A program made the position numbers and the translations under genes. Positions 1-8,074 of a DNA stretch of 64,000 nucleotides are shown in pieces. Each line of letters opens with the position of its first letter. Position 1 is the first letter of the stretch. The DNA is from Wocania_A sp965224845 (lineage in GTDB: Bacteria; Bacteroidota; Bacteroidia; Flavobacteriales; Flavobacteriaceae): positions 248,001 through 312,000 of the forward strand of contig CBDDAJ010000015.1 of assembly GCA_965224845.1 (NCBI GenBank), read 5' to 3'. A model generated the notes under the pieces. It saw nothing but the letters and a program-made list of their open reading frames with translations. It had not been told where the DNA came from and ran no database searches.

Positions 1-1230
1 TTATTTGGAAAACCTGCTAAAGTGAAGTTTGGAGGTGGACACACTTATAAATTTAGAGACTTTAGTGTAGATGATTGGACTTTTGACAACAATGGTACCC
101 CTGTTGCTGATGGAAATCCAAATAATTTATTGTTAGCTGAAAATATTTGGAGTAGAGATAATAATAATGGGACCTATCTTATTTCAGGAGACATATTTAA
201 CCCAAACGATGCTTATGAAGGCGAGCAGCATATTTCTTCAACTTATATATCAAACGAATTTAATATTACTAAACATTTAAAATCCATTTTAGGTTTAAGA
301 GCTGAAGCCTTTGTTTCTTATTACACGGGGCAAGACGGTACAGAAATATACAATCGGGTTAAAGTATTAGATGAATATGATTTGTTTCCTTCTGCAAACT
401 TTATTTATGCCGTTACAGAAAAATCTAATCTGCGTACATCATATTACAGAACTACTGCAAGACCTTCTTTTAAAGAGGCCTCATTATCTCAAATATTCGA
501 CCCAATTACTGACAGATTATTTATTGGTAATATTAATTTAAAACCAACTTATATAAATAACTTCGACTTAAGGTTTGAAAATTTTGGAGAAGCAGGACAA
601 ATGTTTGCTGTTAGTGCTTTTTACAAAGATTTTACAGATCCTCTTGAAAAATCGTTCTTTGCTTCTGCTCCAACGCAATTAACCATTGGAAATTTAGGAA
701 GCGCAAAAGTTTATGGAGCTGAAGTTGAATTTAGAAAGCACTTAGGGTTTATCTCAGAAGGATTAAAACATCTTAAATTCTCTTTAAATGCCTCTGTTAC
801 AGAATCTGAGCTAACGATGTCTGATGAAGAATTTAATTCACGACAAGCCAATGCCAGGACAGGTGAAACTATTGACAGAAAAAGAAATTTACAAGGGCAG
901 TCTCCTTTCTTAATAAACACAAGCTTAAACTATTCAAATAATGAGCTTGGTTTGCAAGCAGGCTTATTCTTTAACATGCAAGGTAAAACACTTGAAGTGG
1001 TTGGTTTAGGAGGTGTTCCTGATGTGTATACAAAACCTTTTGAAAGCTTAAACTTTACGTTAAATAAAGCTTTTGGAGAAAACAAAAAGTCTTCTATAGA
1101 TATTAAAATTTCAAATATTCTAGGAAGCGACAGAGCAAGCGTATACCAATCATTTAGAGCTAAAGATCAAATTTTTTCTTTAAGAACTCCAGGAACAGAG
1201 TTTTCAATTGGTTACTCATATAAGTTCTAA
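1..1230 (+). CDS. TonB-dependent receptor, C-terminal part (5' end outside window)
   Basis: The frame is open from base 1 and stops at 1230, so about 409 C-terminal residues of a larger outer-membrane protein are seen. The stretch has the alternating polar/aromatic pattern of a 22-strand barrel. It contains the receptor motif RTTARPSFKE followed by NINLKPTYINNFDLRFE, and it ends in a terminal aromatic residue (SYKF), the usual insertion signal of outer-membrane barrels. Family knowledge: these proteins take up siderophores, glycans or other large ligands with energy from TonB. The plug domain and any carboxypeptidase-like N-terminal domain lie outside the window, so the substrate cannot be told. 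It lies just before the phosphate genes, but nothing seen here ties it to them. Confidence 0.9.
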   Translation, partial: LFGKPAKVKFGGGHTYKFRDFSVDDWTFDNNGTPVADGNPNNLLLAENIWSRDNNNGTYLISGDIFNPNDAYEGEQHISSTYISNEFNITKHLKSILGLRAEAFVSYYTGQDGTEIYNRVKVLDEYDLFPSANFIYAVTEKSNLRTSYYRTTARPSFKEASLSQIFDPITDRLFIGNINLKPTYINNFDLRFENFGEAGQMFAVSAFYKDFTDPLEKSFFASAPTQLTIGNLGSAKVYGAEVEFRKHLGFISEGLKHLKFSLNASVTESELTMSDEEFNSRQANARTGETIDRKRNLQGQSPFLINTSLNYSNNELGLQAGLFFNMQGKTLEVVGLGGVPDVYTKPFESLNFTLNKAFGENKKSSIDIKISNILGSDRASVYQSFRAKDQIFSLRTPGTEFSIGYSYKF

Positions 1231-1250
1231 AACTTAGCAAAGCTTAAAAT

Positions 1251-1283
1251 AAAAAAATCGCCTATACTATAGGCGATTTTTTT
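1251..1283. terminator. Bidirectional terminator between TonB receptor and YwqK-like gene
   Basis: A near-perfect dyad with core ATCGCCTAT / ATAGGCGAT is flanked by A-runs on the left and T-runs on the right. It therefore works as an intrinsic terminator in both directions for the two convergent genes. Confidence 0.85.
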
Positions 1284-1304
1284 ATTTCAAAAATTGGAAT
1301 GATT

Positions 1305-1628
1305 TTACAAAGAAGCAACGTTATTGTCATAATTAACTACCTTTTTTTTACCTTCAATCCAATGAATCCATTTGCCGACTTTTTTACCATTATCATAATT
1401 TGCAGAAACGATTTTTTCACCTTTTGTGTTAAAACTTAGCCACTTTCCATGTAATTTACCATCCGCAGTAAATGACCCTGTTTGACTAACAGTACCATTG
1501 TCGTGATAATAAACCACATCAATCAAGTTTGTTTCTTTATTAAGTTTTAAATCTCTCTTTTGCTTGTCTTGAGCAAAAGATACCACAGTAATTAAAAAGG
1601 TGAAAAGTAATAAAATTAATTTCTTCAT
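1305..1628 (-). CDS. Small secreted protein with YwqK/MORN-like repeats
   Basis: This 107-residue protein begins with a signal peptide (residues 1-19, cleavage after VSFAQ). The remainder contains two or three repeats of the type DNGTVSQTGSF, DGKLHGKWLSFN and NGKKVGKWIHW. This G-x-W spacing is seen in YwqK-like and MORN-like proteins, often annotated as toxin-antitoxin YwqK family, although the function of such short exported versions in Bacteroidota is unknown. The export signal argues against an antitoxin role. It is transcribed away from the phosphate-type regulatory DNA at 1672-2000, so it could belong to the same regulon. Confidence 0.7.
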   Translation of the reverse strand: MKKLILLLFTFLITVVSFAQDKQKRDLKLNKETNLIDVVYYHDNGTVSQTGSFTADGKLHGKWLSFNTKGEKIVSANYDNGKKVGKWIHWIEGKKKVVNYDNNVASL

Positions 1629-1671
1629 AATTATGGGGTTTTAAACATTATAATCCAAAGATACAAATCAC

Positions 1672-1729
1672 ATAACATTAAATCAACCTTGAGTTAACGG
1701 TAAGTTAACATTGAAATTGTAAATATTTG
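1672..1729 (+). promoter_or_regulatory. Candidate Pho box, four 11-bp units, with -7-like element
   Basis: Four 7-mers start at 1672, 1683, 1694 and 1705, exactly 11 bp apart: ATAACAT, TCAACCT, TTAACGG, TTAACAT. The 4-bp spacers between them are TAAA, TGAG and TAAG. Eight bases downstream lies TAAATATTTG (1720-1729), close to the Bacteroidota -7 box. The 7+4 architecture is that of PhoB boxes in other phyla (CTGTCAT-N4-CTGTCAT). Assignment to PhoB is inferred from this architecture and the downstream phosphate genes. Confidence 0.6.
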
Positions 1730-1781
1730 AATATCAATGAATTAAATTATTAATTTTTCTAAAAATTTAACATTGGAAATC

Positions 1782-1837
1782 TTAATAATTACTTAATATT
1801 AGGGTTACATTCACATTAACTTAAACCTAGATATTTG
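1782..1837 (+). promoter_or_regulatory. Second candidate Pho-type repeat set and promoter
   Basis: Weaker 7-mers at the same 11-bp period start at 1782 (TTAATAA), 1793 (TTAATAT), 1804 (GTTACAT) and 1815 (ATTAACT). TAGATATTTG follows at 1828-1837, and the same decamer stands before the PiT gene at 3279-3288. A transcript from here would start near 1843 and meet the terminator at 1918-1946. Confidence 0.45.
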
Positions 1838-1917
1838 TTATGTCTTATAAGACAAACAATTAGTATTTCATTATAATCAATTAGTTTTTGTCGACTACAT
1901 TATTATGATTTCTAATG

Positions 1918-1946
1918 AGACTGCCTTGGCCAGGGCAGTCTTTTTT
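1918..1946 (+). terminator. Terminator-like hairpin inside the porin upstream region
   Basis: The arms AGACTGCC (1918-1925) and GGCAGTCT (1934-1941) are followed by a run of T. It lies about 80 bp before the porin start and after the promoter-like element at 1828-1837. It would end a leader or small RNA of about 100 nt rather than a known gene. Confidence 0.75.
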
Positions 1947-1955
1947 GTTTAAAAA

Positions 1956-2000
1956 TTAATCATTAGGAAACATTAAGTTAACATTGGTTTTAGTTCTTTG
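1956..2000 (+). promoter_or_regulatory. Candidate Pho box and promoter of the porin gene
   Basis: 7-mers at an 11-bp period start at 1956 (TTAATCA), 1967 (GAAACAT) and 1978 (TTAACAT). They end 6 bp before TAGTTCTTTG (1991-2000), which sits about 25 bp before the ATG at 2026. It is the closest of three such arrays to the porin. Confidence 0.55.
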
Positions 2001-2025
2001 CAAGCGACAAAAACTAAGAATTATA

Positions 2026-3231
2026 ATGAAACTTAAATTTACTTTACTAGCCATTGCTTTTTTGGTTATAGCACCATTATCTTCACAAGAAATTAGTGAT
2101 ACCAAATTTGGTAAGGGATTAATAAATTTTACAGCTAAAGACAGTTCTTTTAGTGTTAAATTTGCACCTCGTTTTCAAGTACGTTCTGTCTCATCTTGGG
2201 ATCACGATGGTAACCAATATGGAAGCCCGGAACATAACTTTATTGTAAGACGTGCTCGTTTAAAATTTAGTGGTTTTGCATACAGCCCTAAACTAAAATA
2301 TAAAATAGAACTAGGCCTTTCAAATCGAGATATATCTGGTGCCAATCAATTTAACAGAAATACACCTCGTTATATCTTAGATGCCGTAATTATGTGGAAT
2401 TTTGCCGGTAATTGGGAATTATGGGCAGGTCAAACCAAGCTTCCGGGAAATGTTGAACGTGTTGTATCATCAGCTAATCTTCAATTAGTAGATCGTTCAT
2501 TATTAAACAGCCGTTTTAATATTGATCGTGATTTAGGAGTTCAACTACGTCATAAAACCAATCTAGGAGGTGATTTTTTAATGCGCGAAAAATTTGCAAT
2601 ATCACAAGGAGAGGGTCGTAATGTTACTGAAGGGAATGAAGGAGGTTTACAATACACTACCCGCTTAGAGTTTTTACCTTTTGGTACCTTTACATCTAAA
2701 GGCGATTATAGCCAATCGGATTTAAAACGCGAAGTGAAGCCCAAATTAATGGTTGGTTTTACTTATAACTTAAATCAAGCTGCTGTTAGAGAAAGAAGTT
2801 TCTCTGGTGATTATATGTTTAGAAACGATGGTTCTTTATACGAAACAGATATTACTACATTTTTTGCTGATGCTATGTTTAAATATAATGGCTTTTCATT
2901 TATGGGAGAATATGCTAAAAGAACCGCAGATAATCCTGTAGCTGTAGAATTAGATGGTATTACACCAACCGGTGATATTGTGTTAACCGGTAATGCTTTA
3001 AACTTACAAGCGGGTTATTTATTTAAAAGCAATTACGAATTGGTTGGCCGTTTTACAACTGTAGACTATGAAACCGTTACTAACACACTACCAAGAAAAC
3101 AATATACCTTAGGTTTTAATAAATTTGTTGTAGGTCATAAATTAAAGGTGCAATCCGATATTAATTATACGACTACAAACGGGAATAAAGACAATATAAC
3201 GTTTAGACTAGGATTTGATATTCATTTTTAA
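2026..3231 (+). CDS. Phosphate-selective porin (OprP/OprO family)
   Basis: The start chosen is the ATG at 2026, because it gives a clean signal peptide (MKLKFTLLAIAFLVIAPLSSQ) and lies behind the promoter-like element; the longer TTG reading at 1984 would overlap that element. The mature part of about 380 residues has the family features NFIVRRARLKFSGFAYSPK and YKIELGLSNRD near the N-terminus, ELWAGQTKLPGNVERV in the middle, and a terminal F (LGFDIHF) typical of outer-membrane barrels. Family knowledge: OprP-type trimeric porins pass phosphate or polyphosphate across the outer membrane. It is followed after 50 bp by a PiT-type phosphate carrier with its own repeat-containing promoter. Confidence 0.88.
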   Translation: MKLKFTLLAIAFLVIAPLSSQEISDTKFGKGLINFTAKDSSFSVKFAPRFQVRSVSSWDHDGNQYGSPEHNFIVRRARLKFSGFAYSPKLKYKIELGLSNRDISGANQFNRNTPRYILDAVIMWNFAGNWELWAGQTKLPGNVERVVSSANLQLVDRSLLNSRFNIDRDLGVQLRHKTNLGGDFLMREKFAISQGEGRNVTEGNEGGLQYTTRLEFLPFGTFTSKGDYSQSDLKREVKPKLMVGFTYNLNQAAVRERSFSGDYMFRNDGSLYETDITTFFADAMFKYNGFSFMGEYAKRTADNPVAVELDGITPTGDIVLTGNALNLQAGYLFKSNYELVGRFTTVDYETVTNTLPRKQYTLGFNKFVVGHKLKVQSDINYTTTNGNKDNITFRLGFDIHF

Positions 3232-3232
3232 A

Positions 3233-3288
3233 ATAAATAAAACATAACATTAACATAACATATCTGACCTAAACAGTCTAGATATTTG
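3233..3288 (+). promoter_or_regulatory. Candidate Pho box and promoter of the PiT gene
   Basis: 7-mers at an 11-bp period start at 3233 (ATAAATA), 3244 (ATAACAT) and 3255 (ATAACAT), with TAGATATTTG at 3279-3288. The second and third copies are identical. The gap to the -7 element (17 bp) is one repeat unit longer than at the porin (6 bp), as if one unit had degenerated. Confidence 0.6.
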
Positions 3289-3303
3289 CAAAATCAAAAA
3301 TAT

Positions 3304-5607
3304 ATGGAGAATATGTATTTATTAATGGTAATAGCAATTACAATTTTAGCAATTGCCGATATTATTGTAGGTGTAAGTAATGATGCTATTAACTTCTTAA
3401 ATTCTGCTATTGGCTCTAAAGCTATTTCTATAAGAACAATCATGATTGTTGCTAGTTTAGGAATATTTATAGGTGCCGTGTTTTCTAGTGGAATGATGGA
3501 GGTTGCACGAAAAGGGATTTTTGTTCCGGCACAATTTGAATTTGGTGAGATCATGCTCATTTTTATGGCCGTAATGATTACAGATATCTTACTTCTAGAT
3601 TTTTTTAACACTTTAGGCTTGCCAACATCAACTACCGTTTCTATTGTATTTAACTTATTAGGGGCAGCGGTTGTCATGTCTTTAATAAAAATTGGGGCTT
3701 CAGACACTCAAACATTTGCAGATTTAGGAAGCTACATAAATCAGGAAAAAGCAATTACCATTATTAGTGGAATTTTATTATCTGTATTTATAGCTTTTAC
3801 TGTTGGTGCCATTGTACAGTGGATTTCACGTGTTATTTTCACATTCAATTATGAAAAGAAAATAAAACATTTTGGAATTCTTTTTGGGGGGGTAGCATTA
3901 ACCGCTATTACCTATTTTATTTTCTTAAAAGGATTAAAGGGAACGCCTTACTATAAAGAGTTAAAAGGGCTCGTAGAAGGAAACGAGGTTTTTATAATTC
4001 TGGGAAGCTTTGCCTTTTGGACATTATTTTCGTTTATTTTCGAAAAATTAACAAAAAAAACAATACTACTTGTTGTTATAGCTGTAGGAACATTTGGTTT
4101 AGCATTAGCGTTTTCTGGTAACGATTTAGTTAATTTTATTGGTGTACCAATGGCAGCTTACCATTCTTATGAAGCATGGATAGCTGGTGGTATGGATACC
4201 TCTATGTCTATGGCCGTATTAGATAAAAAAGTTCCAGCAGAACCTTTATTACTTTTTATAGCCGGCGGTATTATGGTAGCCACTTTATGGCTTTCTAAAA
4301 AAGCAAAAACCGTAGCAGAAACAGAGATAAGCTTATCTCGCCAGGGAGATACACATGAAAAGTTTGAGCCTAATGTGTTGTCTAGAGCAATAGTAAAAGG
4401 ATCTTCGGCTTTGTCTACCTATTTTGGTGCAATTTTACCTAAGTCTTTGCAAAACAGCATTAACAATAGTTTTCAAAAAACAGGTGTTGTTTTAACAAAA
4501 GATCAAAGTATAGATGCCCCTGCTTTTGATATGATTAGAGCTTCTGTAAATCTTATGGTAGCCGGTGTACTTATTGCCATTGCAACATCAATGAAATTGC
4601 CATTATCTACAACCTATGTAACGTTTATGGTGGCTATGGGTACCTCTTTAGCAGACCGTGCATGGGGAAGGGAAAGTGCCGTATATAGAGTTGCTGGTGT
4701 ATTAAACGTTATTGCTGGTTGGTTTGGTACTGCTCTTGGAGCCTTTATTGCTGCAGGCACAGTAGTATTTTTAATCAATTGGAATCCACAAGTGATGACT
4801 CCAATATTATTACTTATTACAGCTTTCTTATTATATAGAAACTACAAATCGCATAAAAATGCGTCTAATAAATCTACCGATGAAGACCGTTTAAAAGAAA
4901 CCGGAAGCAGATCTGTACAAGGTGTTATTCATGAAAGTGCAGATAACATGGCTAACGTTGTAAAACGTGGAAATCGAATTTACAGCAATGCAGTAAAAGG
5001 CTTAGGGAAGCAAGATTTATCATTATTAAAAAAGAACAAAAAACAAGTTGCAAAACTGTCTGATGAAGTGGATAACTTGCGTGATAATATCTTTTATTTT
5101 ATTAAAAATTTAGACGAAACCAGTTTAAGAGCCAGCAGTTTTTATATTAATATTCTAGGCTACTTAGAAGATATTGTACAATCTTTAGAATACATCTCTA
5201 AAGTAAGCCATAAACATATTAATAACAATCACAAAAAGCTTAAGTTTAGCCAAATTAAAGAGCTAAAAGAAATTGATGATGCATTAGAAATTTTATTTAA
5301 CGATACTAAAGACGCTTTTAATTCTCGCTCTTTTGAGCAAATAGGGTTAATTATTAATCGTAAAAAAGAGATCTTTGATTTAGTTACTGATAAAATTGTT
5401 AAGCAGGTTTCCAGAACAAGAACGGAGGAATCTAGTCCGAAAAACACAACACTTTACTTCGGGTTATTATTAGAAACTAAAGATTTAATAACCGCTACAA
5501 TGAATCTTTTGGAAGAGTATCATAACTCACATGATGCGTCAGTAGAACCTGCAACTATTAATGTTGTGGATGACGTTACACAAAACAGCGACAATTCTAA
5601 CGAATAA
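3304..5607 (+). CDS. Inorganic phosphate transporter, PiT/SLC20 family, with PhoU-like C-terminal domain
   Basis: The ATG at 3304 is preferred; the TTG at 3286 falls within the -7-like element. The N-terminal 500 residues form about 12 membrane helices. They carry the duplicated PiT signatures, GVSNDAINFLNSAIGSKA near residue 25 and the later GLPTSTTVS and MKLPLSTTYVT repeats that bind phosphate and the coupling ion. Residues of roughly 545-740 are a helical PhoU-like cytoplasmic domain (ESADNMANVVKRGNRIY onward). This fusion is common in Bacteroidota and makes the protein longer than E. coli PitA. It imports phosphate across the inner membrane after the porin has passed it through the outer one. 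The PhoU-like tail probably senses or gates. Confidence 0.9.
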   Translation: MENMYLLMVIAITILAIADIIVGVSNDAINFLNSAIGSKAISIRTIMIVASLGIFIGAVFSSGMMEVARKGIFVPAQFEFGEIMLIFMAVMITDILLLDFFNTLGLPTSTTVSIVFNLLGAAVVMSLIKIGASDTQTFADLGSYINQEKAITIISGILLSVFIAFTVGAIVQWISRVIFTFNYEKKIKHFGILFGGVALTAITYFIFLKGLKGTPYYKELKGLVEGNEVFIILGSFAFWTLFSFIFEKLTKKTILLVVIAVGTFGLALAFSGNDLVNFIGVPMAAYHSYEAWIAGGMDTSMSMAVLDKKVPAEPLLLFIAGGIMVATLWLSKKAKTVAETEISLSRQGDTHEKFEPNVLSRAIVKGSSALSTYFGAILPKSLQNSINNSFQKTGVVLTKDQSIDAPAFDMIRASVNLMVAGVLIAIATSMKLPLSTTYVTFMVAMGTSLADRAWGRESAVYRVAGVLNVIAGWFGTALGAFIAAGTVVFLINWNPQVMTPILLLITAFLLYRNYKSHKNASNKSTDEDRLKETGSRSVQGVIHESADNMANVVKRGNRIYSNAVKGLGKQDLSLLKKNKKQVAKLSDEVDNLRDNIFYFIKNLDETSLRASSFYINILGYLEDIVQSLEYISKVSHKHINNNHKKLKFSQIKELKEIDDALEILFNDTKDAFNSRSFEQIGLIINRKKEIFDLVTDKIVKQVSRTRTEESSPKNTTLYFGLLLETKDLITATMNLLEEYHNSHDASVEPATINVVDDVTQNSDNSNE

Positions 5608-5630
5608 AATTAAATTCATGTCTTAAAAAA

Positions 5631-5652
5631 ACACCTCGATTGAGGTGTTTTT
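5631..5652 (+). terminator. Intrinsic terminator after PiT gene
   Basis: Stem ACACCTC / GAGGTGT with loop GATT (5631-5648) followed by a T-run. It ends the PiT transcript. Confidence 0.9.
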
Positions 5653-5681
5653 TGTTTTGTATATTTAGCAAAAATCATTTT

Positions 5682-6401
5682 ATGAAACCTGTATTCTTCT
5701 TTAGTTTTCTGTTAATAAGCCTATATTCCTTTAGTCAAAATATAAATGGCTCAGAGCTTCTTAATAAGGCTATACAATTCCATGATCCTCAAAATAACTG
5801 GAAAACATTTAATGCAACATTTAATGTTACTATGGAAACACCCAATAATTCAAATAGAAACTCTAAAATCATTATTAATTTACCTGAGGAGTTTTTTTAC
5901 TTAAAAGCAAAAAGAGATACGATAACAACAGCATATAGTTTAAACAAAGATGTATGCACTATAGCCCTAAACGGAAATACAGATATCTCTGATGAGGCTT
6001 TAAAGGCTAATCGTTTAAGCTGTGAAAACGCTAAGCTATATAAAAACTACTATACCTATTTATATGGCTTGCCTATGAAACTTAAAGACACGGGTACTAT
6101 AATACATGATAAGGTTGAGCAAAAAACTTTTAAAGGAAAAGACTACTTGGTTTTAAAAGTAAACTACGATTCTAATGTTGGAAACGATGTTTGGTATTTC
6201 TATTTCAATCCCGAAAACTATGCTATGGAGGTTTATCAGTTTTATAAAACGGATGCTAAAGGTTCTGTTAAAAAAAGTAGTGGAGAATATATTTTACTTA
6301 CCGATATAGAAGTTATTAATGGCATAAAAATGCCAAAAATAAGAGCCTGGTATTATAATAAAAATGACAGCTATTTAGGTACAGATATATTAAAAAAGTA
6401 G
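5682..6401 (+). CDS. DUF6503-like exported protein
   Basis: The start at 5682 is chosen because it begins a signal peptide (MKPVFFFSFLLISLYSFSQ); an earlier in-frame ATG at 5640 lies within the PiT terminator. The mature protein of about 220 residues resembles the DUF6503 family of Bacteroidota, exported proteins with a lipoprotein-carrier-like beta fold. Recognisable are AIQFHDPQNNW near the N-terminus and MEVYQFYKTD with GEYILLTD near the C-terminus. There is no lipobox cysteine, so it is probably periplasmic. The function is unknown. Its 3' end overlaps the convergent chrA gene by 12 bp. Confidence 0.7.
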   Translation: MKPVFFFSFLLISLYSFSQNINGSELLNKAIQFHDPQNNWKTFNATFNVTMETPNNSNRNSKIIINLPEEFFYLKAKRDTITTAYSLNKDVCTIALNGNTDISDEALKANRLSCENAKLYKNYYTYLYGLPMKLKDTGTIIHDKVEQKTFKGKDYLVLKVNYDSNVGNDVWYFYFNPENYAMEVYQFYKTDAKGSVKKSSGEYILLTDIEVINGIKMPKIRAWYYNKNDSYLGTDILKK

Positions 6402-7520
6402 AAGTAAATACCCTAAAACGGCACCAATAGCAATAACCCACATGGTGCTTACTTTAGTTCCAAAAGTAAGATAACTACACAGCAAGGCAATAAGTACTGT
6501 TTTCCAATCGACTATAGTATCTATGGTCATAACGACTAATACCGATAACATTATCGCAACTGCAGCAACATTTACAGCATCAAGAAAATATCTTAATATT
6601 TTAGATTGCCTCATTTTTGGTATAAACGGATTTAAAATAAGAACAAACAAAAATGACGGTAAAAATATACCTGTGGTAGCAGCTAAGGCTCCATAAAACC
6701 CAGAAAGCTGGTATCCGATAAATGTTGAAGTCGATAATACAGGTCCTGGTGTAAACTGTCCTACTGCAATGGCATCAATAAGTTCGGGTCGGGTTAGCCA
6801 GCCTCTAGAAACTAATTCGGCATCCAGGTATGCAAATAATACATAACCACTACCATATAGAATAGCACCAACCTTTAAAAACACTAAAAACACTTTTAAA
6901 GCCGACAGTTTTACAATGGTTTCACCAATCCCAAAAAACAATAGAATTGGAGAAAGACTTAATGTTTTATTTTGAATATGTGTTCTTAAATAAAAATAGG
7001 CCATTCCTAAAACACCAGCTAATAATAAAGCCATAACTTCATTTACTCCAAGCAAACTAGCCGCTAAAACCAAGGTTCCTAAAACAGCTAATTCGGTATT
7101 TTTAATCGCTTTTTTACCCAGCTTAATTATTGCAGATGCTATAAGCGCTAATACTGCAGGTTTAATACCTATAACAAATGGTTTTACTTCAGGCAACTCA
7201 CCATACTTAACATATAAAAACGCTAAAAATCCTGTAATTACAATAGCGGGTAAGATAAAGCAAACTCCTGCTACAAACAGGCCTTTTCTTCCAGCGCGTT
7301 CGTATCCACAATGCATGGTCATTTCGGTTGAGTTTGGTCCGGGAATTAAGTTCGTTGCTCCAATAATATCAAGAAAATAATCGCGTGTCATCCATTGGCG
7401 CTTTACCACAACTTCTTCTTCCATCATAGCGATATGGGCTGCAGGTCCGCCAAAAGCAAAACAGCCTAATTTAAAAAAGACCTGGGCGACTTCTTTTAGT
7501 TTGTTTTTTTGACTTTTCAC
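6390..7520 (-). CDS. chrA: ChrA-family (CHR) ion transporter
   Basis: This 376-residue membrane protein has two homologous halves, the long-chain ChrA form. The first half opens with FKLGCFAFGGPAAHIAMMEEE and contains GATNLIPGPNSTEM. The second repeats the pattern as FLKVGAILYGSGYVLF and AVGQFTPGPVLSTSTFIG. The doubled PGP motifs are diagnostic. Family knowledge: characterised members export chromate, but many homologues have untested substrates. The start is GTG, with no ATG nearby. It is last in a leftward operon after the Na/Pi cotransporter and the RDD protein (gaps 10 and 16 bp). Confidence 0.85.
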   Translation of the reverse strand: MKSQKNKLKEVAQVFFKLGCFAFGGPAAHIAMMEEEVVVKRQWMTRDYFLDIIGATNLIPGPNSTEMTMHCGYERAGRKGLFVAGVCFILPAIVITGFLAFLYVKYGELPEVKPFVIGIKPAVLALIASAIIKLGKKAIKNTELAVLGTLVLAASLLGVNEVMALLLAGVLGMAYFYLRTHIQNKTLSLSPILLFFGIGETIVKLSALKVFLVFLKVGAILYGSGYVLFAYLDAELVSRGWLTRPELIDAIAVGQFTPGPVLSTSTFIGYQLSGFYGALAATTGIFLPSFLFVLILNPFIPKMRQSKILRYFLDAVNVAAVAIMLSVLVVMTIDTIVDWKTVLIALLCSYLTFGTKVSTMWVIAIGAVLGYLLLLF

Positions 7521-7530
7521 TTTAAAGCTT

Positions 7531-8058
7531 TTAGTCTACTTCTTGTAATATCCCAATTTGATCAAGTTCGCTTTGAGCATTCTTTTTGGCTTTAAACTTT
7601 TTTTCATCAACCACATAAGTATTTGACATTGAATCGTGCCAACCTCTTCCTTCTGCTCCTAAAAAAGAAAACGCTTCAAAAGGAATTAACCGACATAAAC
7701 TTCTTAAAATAATATCTGATGCTTTAGGTTTTGCTCCATCTTCCATCACCACCAGTGTTTTTGTTATATACTTTCCTATCGTTTTACCTTTAAGTAAAAT
7801 CTCAAAAATCATATATAAAATACAAAATATTATACCTGTTATCAGTCTATCCATTAACCTACTCATATTTTCAATATCATATAAAAACGCATCAAAAGCT
7901 GTTGTATCTGTAAAAAAAGAATAAACTATAACACCAGCAAGAAAACCTAAGCCTAATATTAAAGCATAAAACACAATTCTATCAATAATATAGTTTGCAA
8001 AACGGTTTCCTTTAGTTGCATACAAATCTGGAGTAACTCTAAAATTTTGATTGGTCAT
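7531..8058 (-). CDS. RDD family membrane protein
   Basis: The protein has 175 residues with an RDD-like arrangement: NYIIDRIVFYALILGLGFLAG near residue 23 as the first helix, a second helix around residues 70-90 (TGIIFCILYMIFEILLKGKT), and a C-terminal helix region containing RSLCRLIPFEAFS. The KGKTIGKYITKT segment after helix 2 is the usual family signature. RDD proteins are poorly characterised; some act in ion or osmolyte transport. Here it sits between a Na/Pi cotransporter and a ChrA-like transporter in one transcription unit. Confidence 0.8.
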   Translation of the reverse strand: MTNQNFRVTPDLYATKGNRFANYIIDRIVFYALILGLGFLAGVIVYSFFTDTTAFDAFLYDIENMSRLMDRLITGIIFCILYMIFEILLKGKTIGKYITKTLVVMEDGAKPKASDIILRSLCRLIPFEAFSFLGAEGRGWHDSMSNTYVVDEKKFKAKKNAQSELDQIGILQEVD

Positions 8059-8074
8059 AAATATTTTGTCTTAA

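Noticed and set aside
1305..1628. Toxin-antitoxin role for the YwqK-like protein
   Set aside because: It has a signal peptide and no partner gene; the family name alone is not evidence.
5229..5447. Minus-strand open frame inside the PiT gene
   Set aside because: It lies wholly in the coding sequence of a well-supported gene and shows no family features.
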